In this document: positions 48,457 to 57,303 of the stretch, one piece after another
Numbering within the stretch: position 1 is the stretch's first letter
Layout: each line of letters begins with the position of its first letter
Assembly (NCBI RefSeq): GCF_900142875.1
Contig: NZ_FRCK01000004.1
Location: 62,001 to 126,000, forward strand
Direction: 5' to 3'
DNA from: Paracoccus solventivorans
GTDB taxonomy: Bacteria; Pseudomonadota; Alphaproteobacteria; Rhodobacterales; Rhodobacteraceae
DNA length: 64,000 nucleotides
Notes under the pieces: model-generated
Told to the model about the DNA's origin: nothing
The model's input: only the letters and a program-made list of their open reading frames with translations
Database searches by the model: none
Translations under genes and position numbers: made by a program

Positions 48457-49347
48457 ATGTTCGGCTATCTGCGCGAATCCATCGGCTTCGTGCAATCGCT
48501 GTTCGAGCGGATGGACAAGATCCACATGGGGCTGATCGCCGCCGGGGTGGCGTTCTACGCCATGTTCGCGGTGTTCCCCGGGCTGGCGGCGCTGATCGCG
48601 CTGTGGGGGCTGTGGTTCGACCCGGTGCTGCTGCAGGATTACGACCAGCTTGTGGACGAGTTCGTCCCGCCCGAGGCCGCGCAGATCCTGCACACGCAGA
48701 TCGATGCGCTGATTTCCGGCGGCCGCACGCAGCTGGGCTGGACCTCGGGGATCTCCTTCCTGATCGCCACCATCGCGGCGCGCGCCGGGGTGAATGCGCT
48801 GGTGCGCGGGCTGAACGCCGCCCACGGGGTGCGGTCACATTCGACGATCTTCGGCTGGGTGCTGGCCTATGTGCTGACGCTGGCCATCGTCGGCATCGTG
48901 GTGCTGGGGCTCGCGACCATCGTCATGGTGCCGCTGGCGTTCAATTTCCTGGACCCCGGCCCGCTGCGCAGCTGGCTGCTGAGCACGATCCCCTGGGCGG
49001 CGATGTTTGCAATCGTGCTGATCGCGATCGGGGTGCTTTACCGCTACGGCCCCAACGTGAAATCCCCGCGCACGCCGTTCTTCACCTGGGGAGCGCTGTT
49101 CGCGGCGCTGGCCTGGGCGGCGGCCTCGGTGGCGTTTTCGGCCTATCTGACCAGCTTCAACAGCTACAACCGCATCTACGGCTCGATCGGGGCGGTGGTG
49201 GCGCTGCTGATGTGGTTCTACATCGCCGGGTTCTCGGTGATGATGGGCGCGCTGATCAACGTCGAGCTGGATCGCCACCGCCGCCTGGTCAAGGCCCGCA
49301 AGGCCCGCGCCCTCGCCCGCAAGATGGCCCCCGGCCGCAATCCCTGA
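48457..49347 (+). CDS. YihY/BrkB-family inner membrane protein
   Basis: 296 residues with about six hydrophobic segments (for example VAFYAMFAVFPGLAALIAL, FGWVLAYVLTLAIVGIVVLG, WAAMFAIVLIAIGVLYRYGP, VVALLMWFYIAGFSVMMGA). YGPN and FTWGALFAALAW are the family patterns. Formerly annotated ribonuclease BN; its real function is not known. Basic C-terminal tail. It follows dnaQ by 13 bases. Confidence 0.9.
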   Translation: MFGYLRESIGFVQSLFERMDKIHMGLIAAGVAFYAMFAVFPGLAALIALWGLWFDPVLLQDYDQLVDEFVPPEAAQILHTQIDALISGGRTQLGWTSGISFLIATIAARAGVNALVRGLNAAHGVRSHSTIFGWVLAYVLTLAIVGIVVLGLATIVMVPLAFNFLDPGPLRSWLLSTIPWAAMFAIVLIAIGVLYRYGPNVKSPRTPFFTWGALFAALAWAAASVAFSAYLTSFNSYNRIYGSIGAVVALLMWFYIAGFSVMMGALINVELDRHRRLVKARKARALARKMAPGRNP

Positions 49348-49366
49348 CTGCCGCGCAGGCCCGGCC

Positions 49367-49410
49367 GGGGGCGCTGCCCCCAGCTCCCGGGATCTTTAAG
49401 CAAGGAAGAA
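49367..49410 (+). repeat. Hairpin plus dispersed element, copy 6
   Basis: GGGGGC (49367-49372) pairs with GCCCCC (49376-49381); GGGATCTTTAAGCAAGGAAG plus AA follows at 49389-49410. It ends the dnaQ-yihY transcription unit and faces the convergent kinase gene. Confidence 0.6.
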
Positions 49411-49434
49411 ACCCGCAGGCCCGTTCCGCCAGCT

Positions 49435-51210
49435 TCAGTGCCGCGCCCCCTCGCGCGCGGCCGAGGTCAGCACCACCCGCCGCGTTTCGCTGTCCAGCAG
49501 CGTGGCGCCGGTTTCCGGCAGGAAGCGCAGATACAGCCGGTACACCCCATCCTGCATGGTGATCAGCGCCTCGCTGTCCAGCTGCATGGCAAAGGCCTCG
49601 ATCAGCTGGTTGCCAAGTCCCGTGCCCTCGACCTCCGAGGTGCCCCGGCCCAGCGAGTTCTCGATGGTCAGCTCGGCATGGCCGTCCGCGGCGCGGTGCA
49701 GGCGCACGCAGACCCAGGGACGCTCGCGCCCCTCGGGGATGCCGGCGTATTTCAGCGCGTTGGTAAAGGCTTCGGTGGTCAGCAGGGTCAGCGGCACCGC
49801 CTGGTCGGGCAGCAGGGTCAGCGGTTCCAGCCTGGTGTCGATCTCGATCGAATACTCGCTGACCACCGAGGCGGTGGACATCTGCCCGATGATGTCGCGC
49901 ACCAGCTGGTCGGCCTCGACCGATTCCAGATGCTCGGCCTGATAGAGGTTCTTGTAGATCGTCGCCAGCGAGGCCACCCGGTCCTGCACCGAGCGCAGCA
50001 CCCGCTTGGCGTCGGGGTCGTCGATCACCCGGCTCTGCATGTTGATGATTGAGGCGATCAGCTGCAGGTTGTTCTTGACCCGGTGGTGGACCTCTTTCAG
50101 CAGCACGGTCTTTTCGGCGACCGCCTCTTCCATCGCGGCCTCGTCGCGGATCAGGATCCGGGCCATGTTGTGGAAGGTCTCGCTGACGTCGCGGATCTCG
50201 CCGGGGGCGGTTTCCAGCACCGGCGGCGGCACCACGCGGTTGCCCAGGGCAAAGCGGCGCATCTGCCCGCGCAATTCGCGCACATGGCGCAGCACCAGCC
50301 GGTCCACGGCAAAGAACGCCACCGCCAGCGACACCAGCCACAGCGCCACCGGGAACAGCACCGCGACGAACCGCGACAGGCTGAGCCCGGCGACCCCGGT
50401 CAGGCGCGGGCTCCAGCTGCCAAGCGCATAGACCAGATCCGGCACCACCGGCACCACCGAGAACACCCGCTTTTCCCCGGAATTGGAGATGGCGCTGAAG
50501 GTGGTGTCGGTCCTCTGCACCAGCTCGGCCAGGGTGACGCCGCGCGGCAGGATCGCCATCGCGTTTTCCTGGGTGCCGAAATCCCCGATCAGCGGCCGGC
50601 CGGTGTTGCTGAAGGACAGGATCCGCGCCCCGTCCGACCAATAGGCGGAAATATGGGTCGAGCGCAGCAGGTCGTGGGACAGCGACAGCGCCACATAGCC
50701 CAGCAGTTCCAGGTCGCGGTAAAGCGGCTGCATCACGATCACCACCGGCAGCCCCGACCAGGGGCCCTGCGCGGCCGAGGTGATCAGCGTGCCCGGATCC
50801 TCCATGAACTCGCGGAACTGCGCGGTGTCGGACATGTCGCGGAACTGGCTGTTGGCCGAACAGATGTTGCGCCCGCTGGTGTCGGTGAAGCCGGCATAGA
50901 CGAAGGACGGGCTGCTTTGCACGAAATCATGCATCATTCGCGAACAGGTGGCCGGGTCGTCCAGCATCGTCAGCACCGAAATGCCCAGGGCGTCGGCCGT
51001 GGCGATGGCGCCCTGCAGCAGCGCCCGTTCGCCGGCGGCGGCGGCGGCGGTGCGGCCCTGGATGGCAAGCTCGGCGGAACGCTCGGCCTCGCGCGACAGG
51101 TGCAGCGTCTGCAGGATCGAGATCATCCCGATCGGCAGGATGGCGATGCTGAGCAGCATCCCCAGCCGGAACCCGAGCCTGCGGGCGAAATCTGCGCCCC
51201 AGCGCAACAT
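49435..51210 (-). CDS. Sensor histidine kinase, HisKA_2 family, general stress response
   Basis: 591 residues. Membrane segment near residues 17-35, a long periplasmic sensor (about 40-275, Cache-like, with SGRNICSANSQFRDMS and PWSGLPVVIVMQPL), second membrane segment about 280-305, HAMP-like linker, then the H-box EVHHRVKNNLQLIASIINMQ and a HATPase_c domain (TTEAFTNALKYA, GTGLGNQLIEAF). This H-box is the type that phosphorylates PhyR. It lies nine bases after ecfG in the same operon. Confidence 0.88.
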   Translation of the reverse strand: MLRWGADFARRLGFRLGMLLSIAILPIGMISILQTLHLSREAERSAELAIQGRTAAAAAGERALLQGAIATADALGISVLTMLDDPATCSRMMHDFVQSSPSFVYAGFTDTSGRNICSANSQFRDMSDTAQFREFMEDPGTLITSAAQGPWSGLPVVIVMQPLYRDLELLGYVALSLSHDLLRSTHISAYWSDGARILSFSNTGRPLIGDFGTQENAMAILPRGVTLAELVQRTDTTFSAISNSGEKRVFSVVPVVPDLVYALGSWSPRLTGVAGLSLSRFVAVLFPVALWLVSLAVAFFAVDRLVLRHVRELRGQMRRFALGNRVVPPPVLETAPGEIRDVSETFHNMARILIRDEAAMEEAVAEKTVLLKEVHHRVKNNLQLIASIINMQSRVIDDPDAKRVLRSVQDRVASLATIYKNLYQAEHLESVEADQLVRDIIGQMSTASVVSEYSIEIDTRLEPLTLLPDQAVPLTLLTTEAFTNALKYAGIPEGRERPWVCVRLHRAADGHAELTIENSLGRGTSEVEGTGLGNQLIEAFAMQLDSEALITMQDGVYRLYLRFLPETGATLLDSETRRVVLTSAAREGARH

Positions 51211-51219
51211 CCCGGGCCG

Positions 51220-51813
51220 TTACCGGGAAACGGGGTGGTTCACCGCCATCACGGCCAGCGTTGCGCTGTCGGTCATGTCCAGGTCCTCGCCCTCGGCCAT
51301 CTGCATCAACTCGGCCAGCTTGCGGCGGCCGCGGTTCGCGCGCGACTTGACCGTGCCGACCGCGACACCGGTCATCTGCGCCGCCTCTTCGTAGGAAAAT
51401 CCCGAGCCGCCGACAAGGATCAACGCCTCGCGCTGCTCGTCGGGAAGCTGCTCGAAGGCGACCTTGAAGTCGTTCATCGCCAGCCGCCCGTCATGTTCGG
51501 GCCGGGTCGCCTGCCGGGCGGCATGGATGCCGTCGCTGTCGCTGACCTCGCGCCTGGTCTTGCGGCGGGCGGAATAGAAGGTGTTGCGCAGGATGGTGAA
51601 CAGCCACGCGCGCAGGTTGGTGCCGGGCTGGAACTTGTCGATGTTGGTCCACGCCTTGACGATGGTGTCCTGCACCAGATCGTCGGCCGAGGCGGATTCC
51701 CGCGTCAGCGACAGCGCAAAGGCCCGCAGCGCCGGCAGGTGGTCCACCAACTCGTCGCGCGGATTGGGGCCCGAAAGGGCCTGGCCGTCTGTTGACCTGC
51801 CCACGCGCGTCAT
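51220..51813 (-). CDS. ecfG: ECF sigma factor EcfG, general stress response
   Basis: 197 residues. Sigma-2 region RAFALSLTRESASADDLVQDTIVKAWTN with FQPGTNLRAWLFTILRN, and sigma-4 region QLPDEQREALILVGGSGFSYEEAAQMTGVAVGTVKSRANRGR. Held inactive by NepR until PhyR is phosphorylated. Start overlaps the nepR stop (ATGA). Confidence 0.94.
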   Translation of the reverse strand: MTRVGRSTDGQALSGPNPRDELVDHLPALRAFALSLTRESASADDLVQDTIVKAWTNIDKFQPGTNLRAWLFTILRNTFYSARRKTRREVSDSDGIHAARQATRPEHDGRLAMNDFKVAFEQLPDEQREALILVGGSGFSYEEAAQMTGVAVGTVKSRANRGRRKLAELMQMAEGEDLDMTDSATLAVMAVNHPVSR

Positions 51814-51956
51814 TCCTGTTTGCGCAACTGATCGAGCAAGGCGAGGAAGCGGTCGGGCACCTCCTGGCTTGCATCCTGCTCGTACACGCGCCGCAGATTC
51901 TCGTCGATCTGCTTTTCCAAAGCGGCGCGTTTACGGTCATCCCGCTTTGTGTTCAT
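51810..51956 (-). CDS. nepR: Anti-sigma factor NepR, 48 residues
   Basis: Short gene reading MNTKRDDRKRAALEKQID, then ENLRRVYEQDASQEVPDRF and LALLDQLRKQE. The core IDENLRRVYEQ...EVPDRFLALLDQL is the NepR signature (two amphipathic helices that bind EcfG). Start ATG at 51956, stop overlapping ecfG. Position between phyR and ecfG is standard. Confidence 0.93.
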   Translation of the reverse strand: MNTKRDDRKRAALEKQIDENLRRVYEQDASQEVPDRFLALLDQLRKQE

Positions 51957-51995
51957 CTATTTGTTTGCCCCGGTAAGCTTGTGCGCACGATGCCC

Positions 51996-52020
51996 AACGG
52001 TTACAAAACGTCAAGGTTCC
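51996..52020 (-). promoter_or_regulatory. EcfG-dependent promoter of nepR-ecfG
   Basis: On the minus strand GGAAC (52020-52016), 16-base spacer, CGTT (51999-51996). This is the EcfG consensus GGAAC-N16/17-CGTT, about 40 bases before the nepR start, so the module is likely autoregulated. Confidence 0.85.
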
Positions 52021-52047
52021 CCATGGGGATAATTTCGAGGTTTACGC

Positions 52048-52851
52048 ATGTCTGCTGCTGATCTGGCCCAATCCATCGGCCGCGAGCTTCCCTATCTGCG
52101 CCGCTATGCGCGCGCCCTGACCGGAAGCCAGACCGCGGGTGATAACTACGCGGCGGCGACGCTGGAGGCGATCCTCTCCGACCGCGAGCTGATGGATGCG
52201 GAGGACACCAGGATCGGGCTGTTCCGCACCTTTCACGCCATCTGGCAAAGCTCGGGCCAGCCGGTGGCCAGCGAAAACCAGTCCACCCGCGAAGCCGCGG
52301 CCCAGGCGCATCTGCGCGGCCTGACCGCCAACTCGCGCGAGGCGCTGCTGCTGCGCACGATCGAGGAACTGCGCTACGACCAGATCGCCCGCATCATGCA
52401 GATCGACCAGTCCGAGGCCGAAGAGCTGGTGCAGATCGCCCTGAACGAGATGGGCCGGGCGATCCGCGGCCGGGTGATGATCATCGAGGATGAAACCATC
52501 ATCGCCATGGACCTGAAAGGCATCGTGCAGGCCATGGGCCACGAGGTGACCGGCGTCGCCCGCACCCATTCCGCCGCGATCGAGCTGGCCGCCGACAACC
52601 GCCCGGCGCTGATCCTGGCCGACATCCAGCTGGCCGACGGCTCGTCCGGTATCGACGCGGTGAACGAGCTGATGGGCAGCCTTGGCGACGTGCCGGTGAT
52701 CTTCATCACCGCCTTCCCCGAGCGGCTGCTGACCGGCGACCGCCCGGAACCGGCCTTCCTGATCTCCAAGCCCTATTCGGAAGAACAGGTGCGCTCGGCC
52801 GTCAGCCAGGCGATGTTCTTCGCCTCGACCGAGGGGCTGGGCACGGCCTGA
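52048..52851 (+). CDS. phyR: Anti-anti-sigma response regulator PhyR
   Basis: 267 residues. The N-terminal half (about 1-130) is a sigma-like domain mimicking EcfG (LRRYARALTGSQTAGDNYAAATLEAIL, LRGLTANSREALLLRTIEELRYDQIARIM); the C-terminal receiver domain has Glu/Asp pair IIEDETIIAMD, phospho-acceptor Asp in ILADIQLADGSSG, and Lys in FLISKPYSEEQV. Phosphorylated PhyR sequesters NepR and frees EcfG. Divergent from nepR. Confidence 0.95.
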   Translation: MSAADLAQSIGRELPYLRRYARALTGSQTAGDNYAAATLEAILSDRELMDAEDTRIGLFRTFHAIWQSSGQPVASENQSTREAAAQAHLRGLTANSREALLLRTIEELRYDQIARIMQIDQSEAEELVQIALNEMGRAIRGRVMIIEDETIIAMDLKGIVQAMGHEVTGVARTHSAAIELAADNRPALILADIQLADGSSGIDAVNELMGSLGDVPVIFITAFPERLLTGDRPEPAFLISKPYSEEQVRSAVSQAMFFASTEGLGTA

Positions 52852-52871
52852 ACCGCGCCGAAGGCCACCCG

Positions 52872-52899
52872 AAAGCCCGCCCTTGCCGGCGGGCTTTTT
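52872..52899 (+). terminator. Rho-independent terminator after phyR
   Basis: AAAGCCCGCC (52872-52881) pairs with GGCGGGCTTT (52888-52897) around CTTGCC, ending in five Ts. Confidence 0.92.
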
Positions 52900-53393
52900 C
52901 GCATCCAAGGGGGGGCGGGACGGAGCCTTGCCGGCTGCAGCCGCGTTGCCCAAAAACAACGGCGCAGCAGAAAGGCCATCATGTCTGACAACCCGGTGTC
53001 GTCGTTCGTGCCGGGCTGGTCCCGCGAAATACCGCGGTGCTGCTGGGATCCCTCGCGCCGGCTTCTGCGCAGCCTGCGCGCCCATGAGGAACCAGCAACG
53101 CCGCTTTCCCAGCGGTGCTGCTGCCCGCAACACTCTCCGCTCGCAAGCCCGCGCCCGCTCCATGGGCGGCTTCGTCGAAGGCAAGCCGATCGACGTCACC
53201 TTGCGCGCGAGCGGATCGCTTCTTCTGCCCCGGGGGCCGCGCTCGGGGATAGAACCTGCGGCGAGCAGCGGTGCTGCCGCCATTGTGCTATCGACGTAAA
53301 TCTACCCCGCCAGCGGCAAGCCCGCGGCCCGCAAGCGCCGGGCGGAGTTTTCCTGACCGCCGTCCTGTCCCGCGGCATCGCCATCCCCAAGCC
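52900..53393. other. Intergenic stretch with no convincing gene
   Basis: About 490 bases. A plus-strand frame from 52883 to 53299 is open but its composition is mixed; only a central part (about 53089-53217, with SMGGFVEGKPIDVTLRASG) looks protein-like and I do not recognise it. GCGGTGCTGC occurs three times (from 53034, 53112 and 53268), and GCGGTGCTGCTGG near 53034 can pair with CCAGCAACGCCGC near 53092. A decayed gene or an unrecognised structured RNA are both possible. Confidence 0.35.
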
Positions 53394-54548
53394 TCAGCCC
53401 CCAGCCTCCTGCACCAGCAGCCCCCGCGCTGCCAGGTTGCGCATCAGCGCGCCCGCGCCAAAGCGCCATTCCGGGCATTCCGTGGACAGCGACACGCGGT
53501 TGACCAGCGCCCCCAGCCGCGGTTCGGAAATCGTCACCACGTCGCCGGGGTGGTGGGTGAAGCCCTGGCCGGGGGCGTCGCGGTCCTGGGTGGGGGCGAA
53601 CAGCGTGCCCAGATACAGCATGAACCCGTCGGGATACTGGTGGTGGCGGCCGCAGGCCTGCGCCACCAGATCTTCGGGGTCGCGGCTGATCCGCGCCATC
53701 GAGGAACTGCCCTCCAGCACGAACCCGTCCTCGCCCTCGACCCGCAGCGCCAACTCGGCCCGGCGCACGTCGTCGATGCCGTAGCCCGCGTCGAACAGCC
53801 GGATGAACGGCCCGATCGCGGCCGAAGCGTTGTTGTCCTTGGCCTTGCCCAGCAGCAGCGCCGAGCGCCCCTCGACGTCGCGCAGGTTCACGTCGTTGCC
53901 CAGGGTCGCGCCCCGGACCCGGCCGCGGCTGTCCACCGCCAGCACGATTTCCGGCTCGGGGTTGTTCCAGCGGCTGATCGGGTGCAGCCCGACCGGCGCC
54001 CCCCAGCCGACCGAGGCCATGGGCTGGCATTTGGTGAAGATCTCGGCGTCCGGGCCGATGCCGACCTCGAGATATTGCGACCACAGCCCCTCGGCTTGCA
54101 GGGCGCGCTTGACCTCGGCGGCGCGGTCCGATCCGGGCACGATGCCGCGCAGATTGTCGCCGATGGCAGCGCCGATGCGGGCGCGGATGCCGGCGGCAAG
54201 GTCGGGGTCGCCCGCGGCCTGTTCCTCGATCACCCGCTCGACCATGGAATCGGCGAACGTGACCCCGCTGGCCTTGATCGCCTGCAGATCGGCGGGCGAC
54301 AGCAGCCGCAGCGCGTCCTCGCCGTCATTGGCGGCCGCCAGATCCTCCAGCGCACACAGCGCCTCGCCCGGCTGCGCGTCCAGCCAGCCGCAGGGATCCT
54401 CCATCTCCAGCAGGTCGCGCATGGTCGGCGCCTCGGCCGAGGTCACGTCCACGACCATGCCGTCGCGCAGCACCACCAGCGCCGGCCCGACTCCCGGCCG
54501 CCACACCCGCCCGACGAAATGCCCATCCCCCGGTAGCCCGAAGCTCAT
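53394..54548 (-). CDS. 2-keto-3-deoxy-xylonate dehydratase, FAH family (XylX-like)
   Basis: 384 residues of the fumarylacetoacetate hydrolase superfamily. Long conserved stretches match my memory of Caulobacter XylX: LWSQYLEVGIGPDAEIFTK, NNPEPEIVLAVD, LGNDVNLRDVEGRSALLL, KAKDNNASAAIGPF and HQYPDGFMLYLGTLFAPTQD. In the Weimberg pathway this enzyme makes alpha-ketoglutarate semialdehyde. Metal ligands Glu-x-Glu (EPE) and the later Asp are present. Start 54548 has GAGGG upstream. Divergent from the XylD-like gene; true substrate may be another pentonate. Confidence 0.82.
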   Translation of the reverse strand: MSFGLPGDGHFVGRVWRPGVGPALVVLRDGMVVDVTSAEAPTMRDLLEMEDPCGWLDAQPGEALCALEDLAAANDGEDALRLLSPADLQAIKASGVTFADSMVERVIEEQAAGDPDLAAGIRARIGAAIGDNLRGIVPGSDRAAEVKRALQAEGLWSQYLEVGIGPDAEIFTKCQPMASVGWGAPVGLHPISRWNNPEPEIVLAVDSRGRVRGATLGNDVNLRDVEGRSALLLGKAKDNNASAAIGPFIRLFDAGYGIDDVRRAELALRVEGEDGFVLEGSSSMARISRDPEDLVAQACGRHHQYPDGFMLYLGTLFAPTQDRDAPGQGFTHHPGDVVTISEPRLGALVNRVSLSTECPEWRFGAGALMRNLAARGLLVQEAGG

Positions 54549-54579
54549 GCTGTCCCTCGCTCTCATCCAAGGCCGCGGA

Positions 54580-54589
54580 TGGTATACCA
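54580..54589. promoter_or_regulatory. Operator-like palindrome TGGTATACCA (proximal to the XylX-like gene)
   Basis: Perfect ten-base palindrome, 32 bases upstream of the XylX-like start. Same core as the operators of GntR/FadR-type sugar-acid regulators such as UxuR. A second copy lies at 54700-54709. Confidence 0.7.
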
Positions 54590-54620
54590 ATGCGCCGCCA
54601 AGACAAGCGCCGCCCGGCTG

Positions 54621-54643
54621 TTTCATCTTGCTGTAAATATCCC
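54621..54643 (-). repeat. Dispersed element, copy 7
   Basis: On the minus strand GGGATATTTACAGCAAGATG plus AAA, next to a GAGGCGC-type stem. It lies between the two TGGTATACCA sites, so here it sits in a divergent promoter rather than behind a gene. Confidence 0.6.
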
Positions 54644-54699
54644 GAGGCGCGGGGCAGCGCCTCGCTCCACCCCCCCCGCTTTACAGGCCTCGGACAAAT

Positions 54700-54709
54700 G
54701 GTATACCAG
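54700..54709. promoter_or_regulatory. Operator-like palindrome TGGTATACCA (proximal to the XylD-like gene)
   Basis: Second perfect copy, 120 bases from the first and 41 bases before the XylD-like start. Probably bound by one of the two GntR/FCD regulators in this cluster. Confidence 0.7.
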
Positions 54710-54750
54710 AATCATGCGCCGCCCACGCCGGCCCAGCCAGGGATTCCATC

Positions 54751-56532
54751 ATGTCCGACACCCGCGCCAACAAACGCTTTCGCAGCCAGGAATGGTTCGA
54801 CAACCCCAACAACCCCGGCATGACCGCGCTGTATCTGGAACGCTACCAGAACAGCACCTACACGCGCGAGGAATTGCAGTCCGAACGCCCGATCATCGGC
54901 ATCGCCCAGACCGGCAGCGACCTGGTGCCCTGCAACAAGATCCACGTGTTCCTGATGGACCGCATCAAGGCCGGGATCCGCGACGCCGGCGGCATCCCGA
55001 TGGAGTTCCCGGTCCACCCGATCCAGGAAACCGGCAAGCGCCCGACCGCGGCGCTGGACCGCAACCTCGCCTATCTGGGGCTGGTCGAGGTGCTGCACGG
55101 CTATCCGCTGGACGGGGTGGTGCTGACCACCGGCTGCGACAAGACCACCCCCGCGATGGTGATGGGGGCGGCGACCGTGGATATCCCGGCGATCACCCTG
55201 AACGGCGGCCCGATGCTCGACGGCTGGTGGCAGGGCAAGCGCGCGGGTTCCGGCACCATCGTCTGGGAAAGCCGCCGCCTGCTGGCCGAGGGGCGCATCG
55301 ACTACCCCGAGTTCATCCAGCGCGTCTGCGCCAGCGCGCCCTCGCTGGGCCATTGCAACACCATGGGCACCGCCAGCACCATGAACGCGATGGCCGAGGC
55401 GCTGGGCATGTCGCTGCCCGGCTGCTCGGCGATCCCGGCGCCGTTCCGCGAACGCATGGGCATGGCTTATGAGACCGGGCGCCGCATCGTGCAGATGGTG
55501 CTGGACGACCTCAAGCCCTCGGACATCCTGACCCGGCAGGCGTTCGAGAATGCGATCGTGGTCAACACCGCCATCGGCGGCTCGACCAACGCGCCGCCGC
55601 ATCTGCAGGCCATCGCCCGCCACGCCGGGGTAGAGCTGGACGTGCGCGACTGGGAAACCATCGGCTTCGACCTGCCGCTGCTGGTCAACATGCAGCCTGC
55701 CGGGGAATATCTGGGGGAAAGCTTCTTCCGCGCCGGCGGCGTCGCCGCGGTGATGGGTGAACTGCTGGCCGCGGGCAAGCTGCATCGGGATGCGCTGACC
55801 GTGACCGGCCGGACCGTGGCGCAGAACGTGGCGGACATCCGCTCGACCGACCATGCGGTGATCCGGCCGTTCTCGGACCCACTGCGCGAACATGCCGGGT
55901 TCCTGGTGCTGTCGGGCAATCTGTTCGACAGCGCGCTGATGAAGACCAGCGTGATTTCCGAGGATTTCCGCCGCCGCTTCCTGTCCGACCCGGGGCATGA
56001 GGGCGTCCACGAGGCCCGCGCCATCGTCTTCGAGGGCCCCGAGGATTACCACACCCGCCTGAACGACCCCGAACTGGCGGTGGACGAAAACTGCATTCTT
56101 TTCATCCGCAACGTCGGCTGCGTGGGCTATCCCGGCTCGGCCGAGGTGGTGAACATGCAACCGCCGGATGCGCTGCTGAGGGCCGGGATCAACCACCTGC
56201 CGACGGTGGGCGACGGGCGGCAGTCGGGGACCTCGGAAAGCCCCTCGATCCTGAACGCCTCGCCGGAATCGGTGGTGGGGGGCGGGCTGGCGCTGCTGCA
56301 GACCGGCGACCGGGTGCGGCTGGACCTGAACGCGCGGCGCATGGATGCGCTGGTGGACGCGGCCGAATGGCAGGCCCGCCGCGACGCCTGGACCCCGCCC
56401 GAGCTGGTGCACCAGACCCCCTGGCAGGAAATCTATCGCCAGAACGTCGGGCAGCTGGCCGATGGCGGCTGCCTCGAGCTGGCCACCGCCTATCACCGGG
56501 TGGCGCAATCGCTGCCCCGCGACAACCACTGA
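54751..56532 (+). CDS. Sugar-acid dehydratase, IlvD/Edd family (XylD-like)
   Basis: 593 residues. Dehydrates an aldonate to the 2-keto-3-deoxy acid. Cluster and substrate motifs: RPIIGIAQTGSDLVPCN, VVLTTGCDKTTPAMVMGA (iron-sulfur Cys), SLGHCNTMGTASTMNAMAEAL, GGSTNAPPH and GDGRQSGTSESPSILNASPE. The sequence and its LPRDNH end closely resemble Caulobacter D-xylonate dehydratase XylD, but relatives act on L-arabinonate, D-fuconate and galactonate. First gene of the plus-strand operon. Confidence 0.85.
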   Translation: MSDTRANKRFRSQEWFDNPNNPGMTALYLERYQNSTYTREELQSERPIIGIAQTGSDLVPCNKIHVFLMDRIKAGIRDAGGIPMEFPVHPIQETGKRPTAALDRNLAYLGLVEVLHGYPLDGVVLTTGCDKTTPAMVMGAATVDIPAITLNGGPMLDGWWQGKRAGSGTIVWESRRLLAEGRIDYPEFIQRVCASAPSLGHCNTMGTASTMNAMAEALGMSLPGCSAIPAPFRERMGMAYETGRRIVQMVLDDLKPSDILTRQAFENAIVVNTAIGGSTNAPPHLQAIARHAGVELDVRDWETIGFDLPLLVNMQPAGEYLGESFFRAGGVAAVMGELLAAGKLHRDALTVTGRTVAQNVADIRSTDHAVIRPFSDPLREHAGFLVLSGNLFDSALMKTSVISEDFRRRFLSDPGHEGVHEARAIVFEGPEDYHTRLNDPELAVDENCILFIRNVGCVGYPGSAEVVNMQPPDALLRAGINHLPTVGDGRQSGTSESPSILNASPESVVGGGLALLQTGDRVRLDLNARRMDALVDAAEWQARRDAWTPPELVHQTPWQEIYRQNVGQLADGGCLELATAYHRVAQSLPRDNH

Positions 56533-56565
56533 CCCCTTGCCTGCACAACCACGGAAAGGCCCGCC

Positions 56566-57303
56566 ATGGCGAACACCATCATCATCACCGGCGCCGGCAG
56601 CGGCATCGGCCGGGTCACGGCGCGGACCTTCCTGGCCGCGGGCTGGCGCGTCGGGCTGATCGGCCGGCGCGAAGAGGCGCTGCGCGAGTCCGCGGACGGG
56701 CAGGCGGGGGCGCTGGTGCTGCCCTGCGATGTCTGCGACGCGGGTGCGGTGGATGCGGCCTTTGACCGGGCGGCGGCGGAATGGGGGCGGCTGGACGTGC
56801 TGTTCAACAACGCCGGCACCGGGCTGGTCACCCAGACCCCCGACGAGGTGGACCCGGACGAGTTCCGCCGCGTGATCGAGGTGAACGTGAACGGGGTATT
56901 CATCTGCGCCCGCGCCGCCTTTCGCGTCATGCGCGCGCAGGACCCCCAGGGCGGGCGGATCATCAACAACGGCTCGGTCTCGGCCCATGCGCCGCGGCCG
57001 GGCTCGATCGCCTATACCACCTCGAAACACGCGGTCACCGGGATCACCCGCTCGGTGTCGCTGGACGGGCGGGCGTTCAACATCGCCTGCGGGCAGATCG
57101 ACATCGGCAACGCACTGACCGACATGGCGGTGGCGATGACCAGGGGGGTGCCGCAGGCCGACGGCTCGCTGAAGGTCGAGCCGGTGATGGACGCGCAGGT
57201 GGTGGCCGACACGGTGATGCACATGGCCTCGCTGCCCGAGGGCGCCAATGTGCAGTTCGTCACGGTGATGGCGACCAACATGCCCTTTGTGGGGCGCGGC
57301 TGA
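56566..57303 (+). CDS. Short-chain dehydrogenase/reductase
   Basis: 245 residues. Rossmann motif TGAGSGIG at about residues 8-15, NNAG at about 83-86, and the catalytic Ser in NGSVSAH with YTTSK. The C-terminal part (GQIDIGNALTDMAVAMTRG) belongs to a subgroup I cannot name; probably oxidises a sugar or sugar acid. The stop overlaps the next gene (TGATG). Confidence 0.88.
   Translation: MANTIIITGAGSGIGRVTARTFLAAGWRVGLIGRREEALRESADGQAGALVLPCDVCDAGAVDAAFDRAAAEWGRLDVLFNNAGTGLVTQTPDEVDPDEFRRVIEVNVNGVFICARAAFRVMRAQDPQGGRIINNGSVSAHAPRPGSIAYTTSKHAVTGITRSVSLDGRAFNIACGQIDIGNALTDMAVAMTRGVPQADGSLKVEPVMDAQVVADTVMHMASLPEGANVQFVTVMATNMPFVGRG

Noticed and set aside
53196-53390. Minus-strand open frame downstream of the XylX-like gene
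   Set aside because: Short, Arg-rich, no ribosome site and no recognisable domain; probably not coding.
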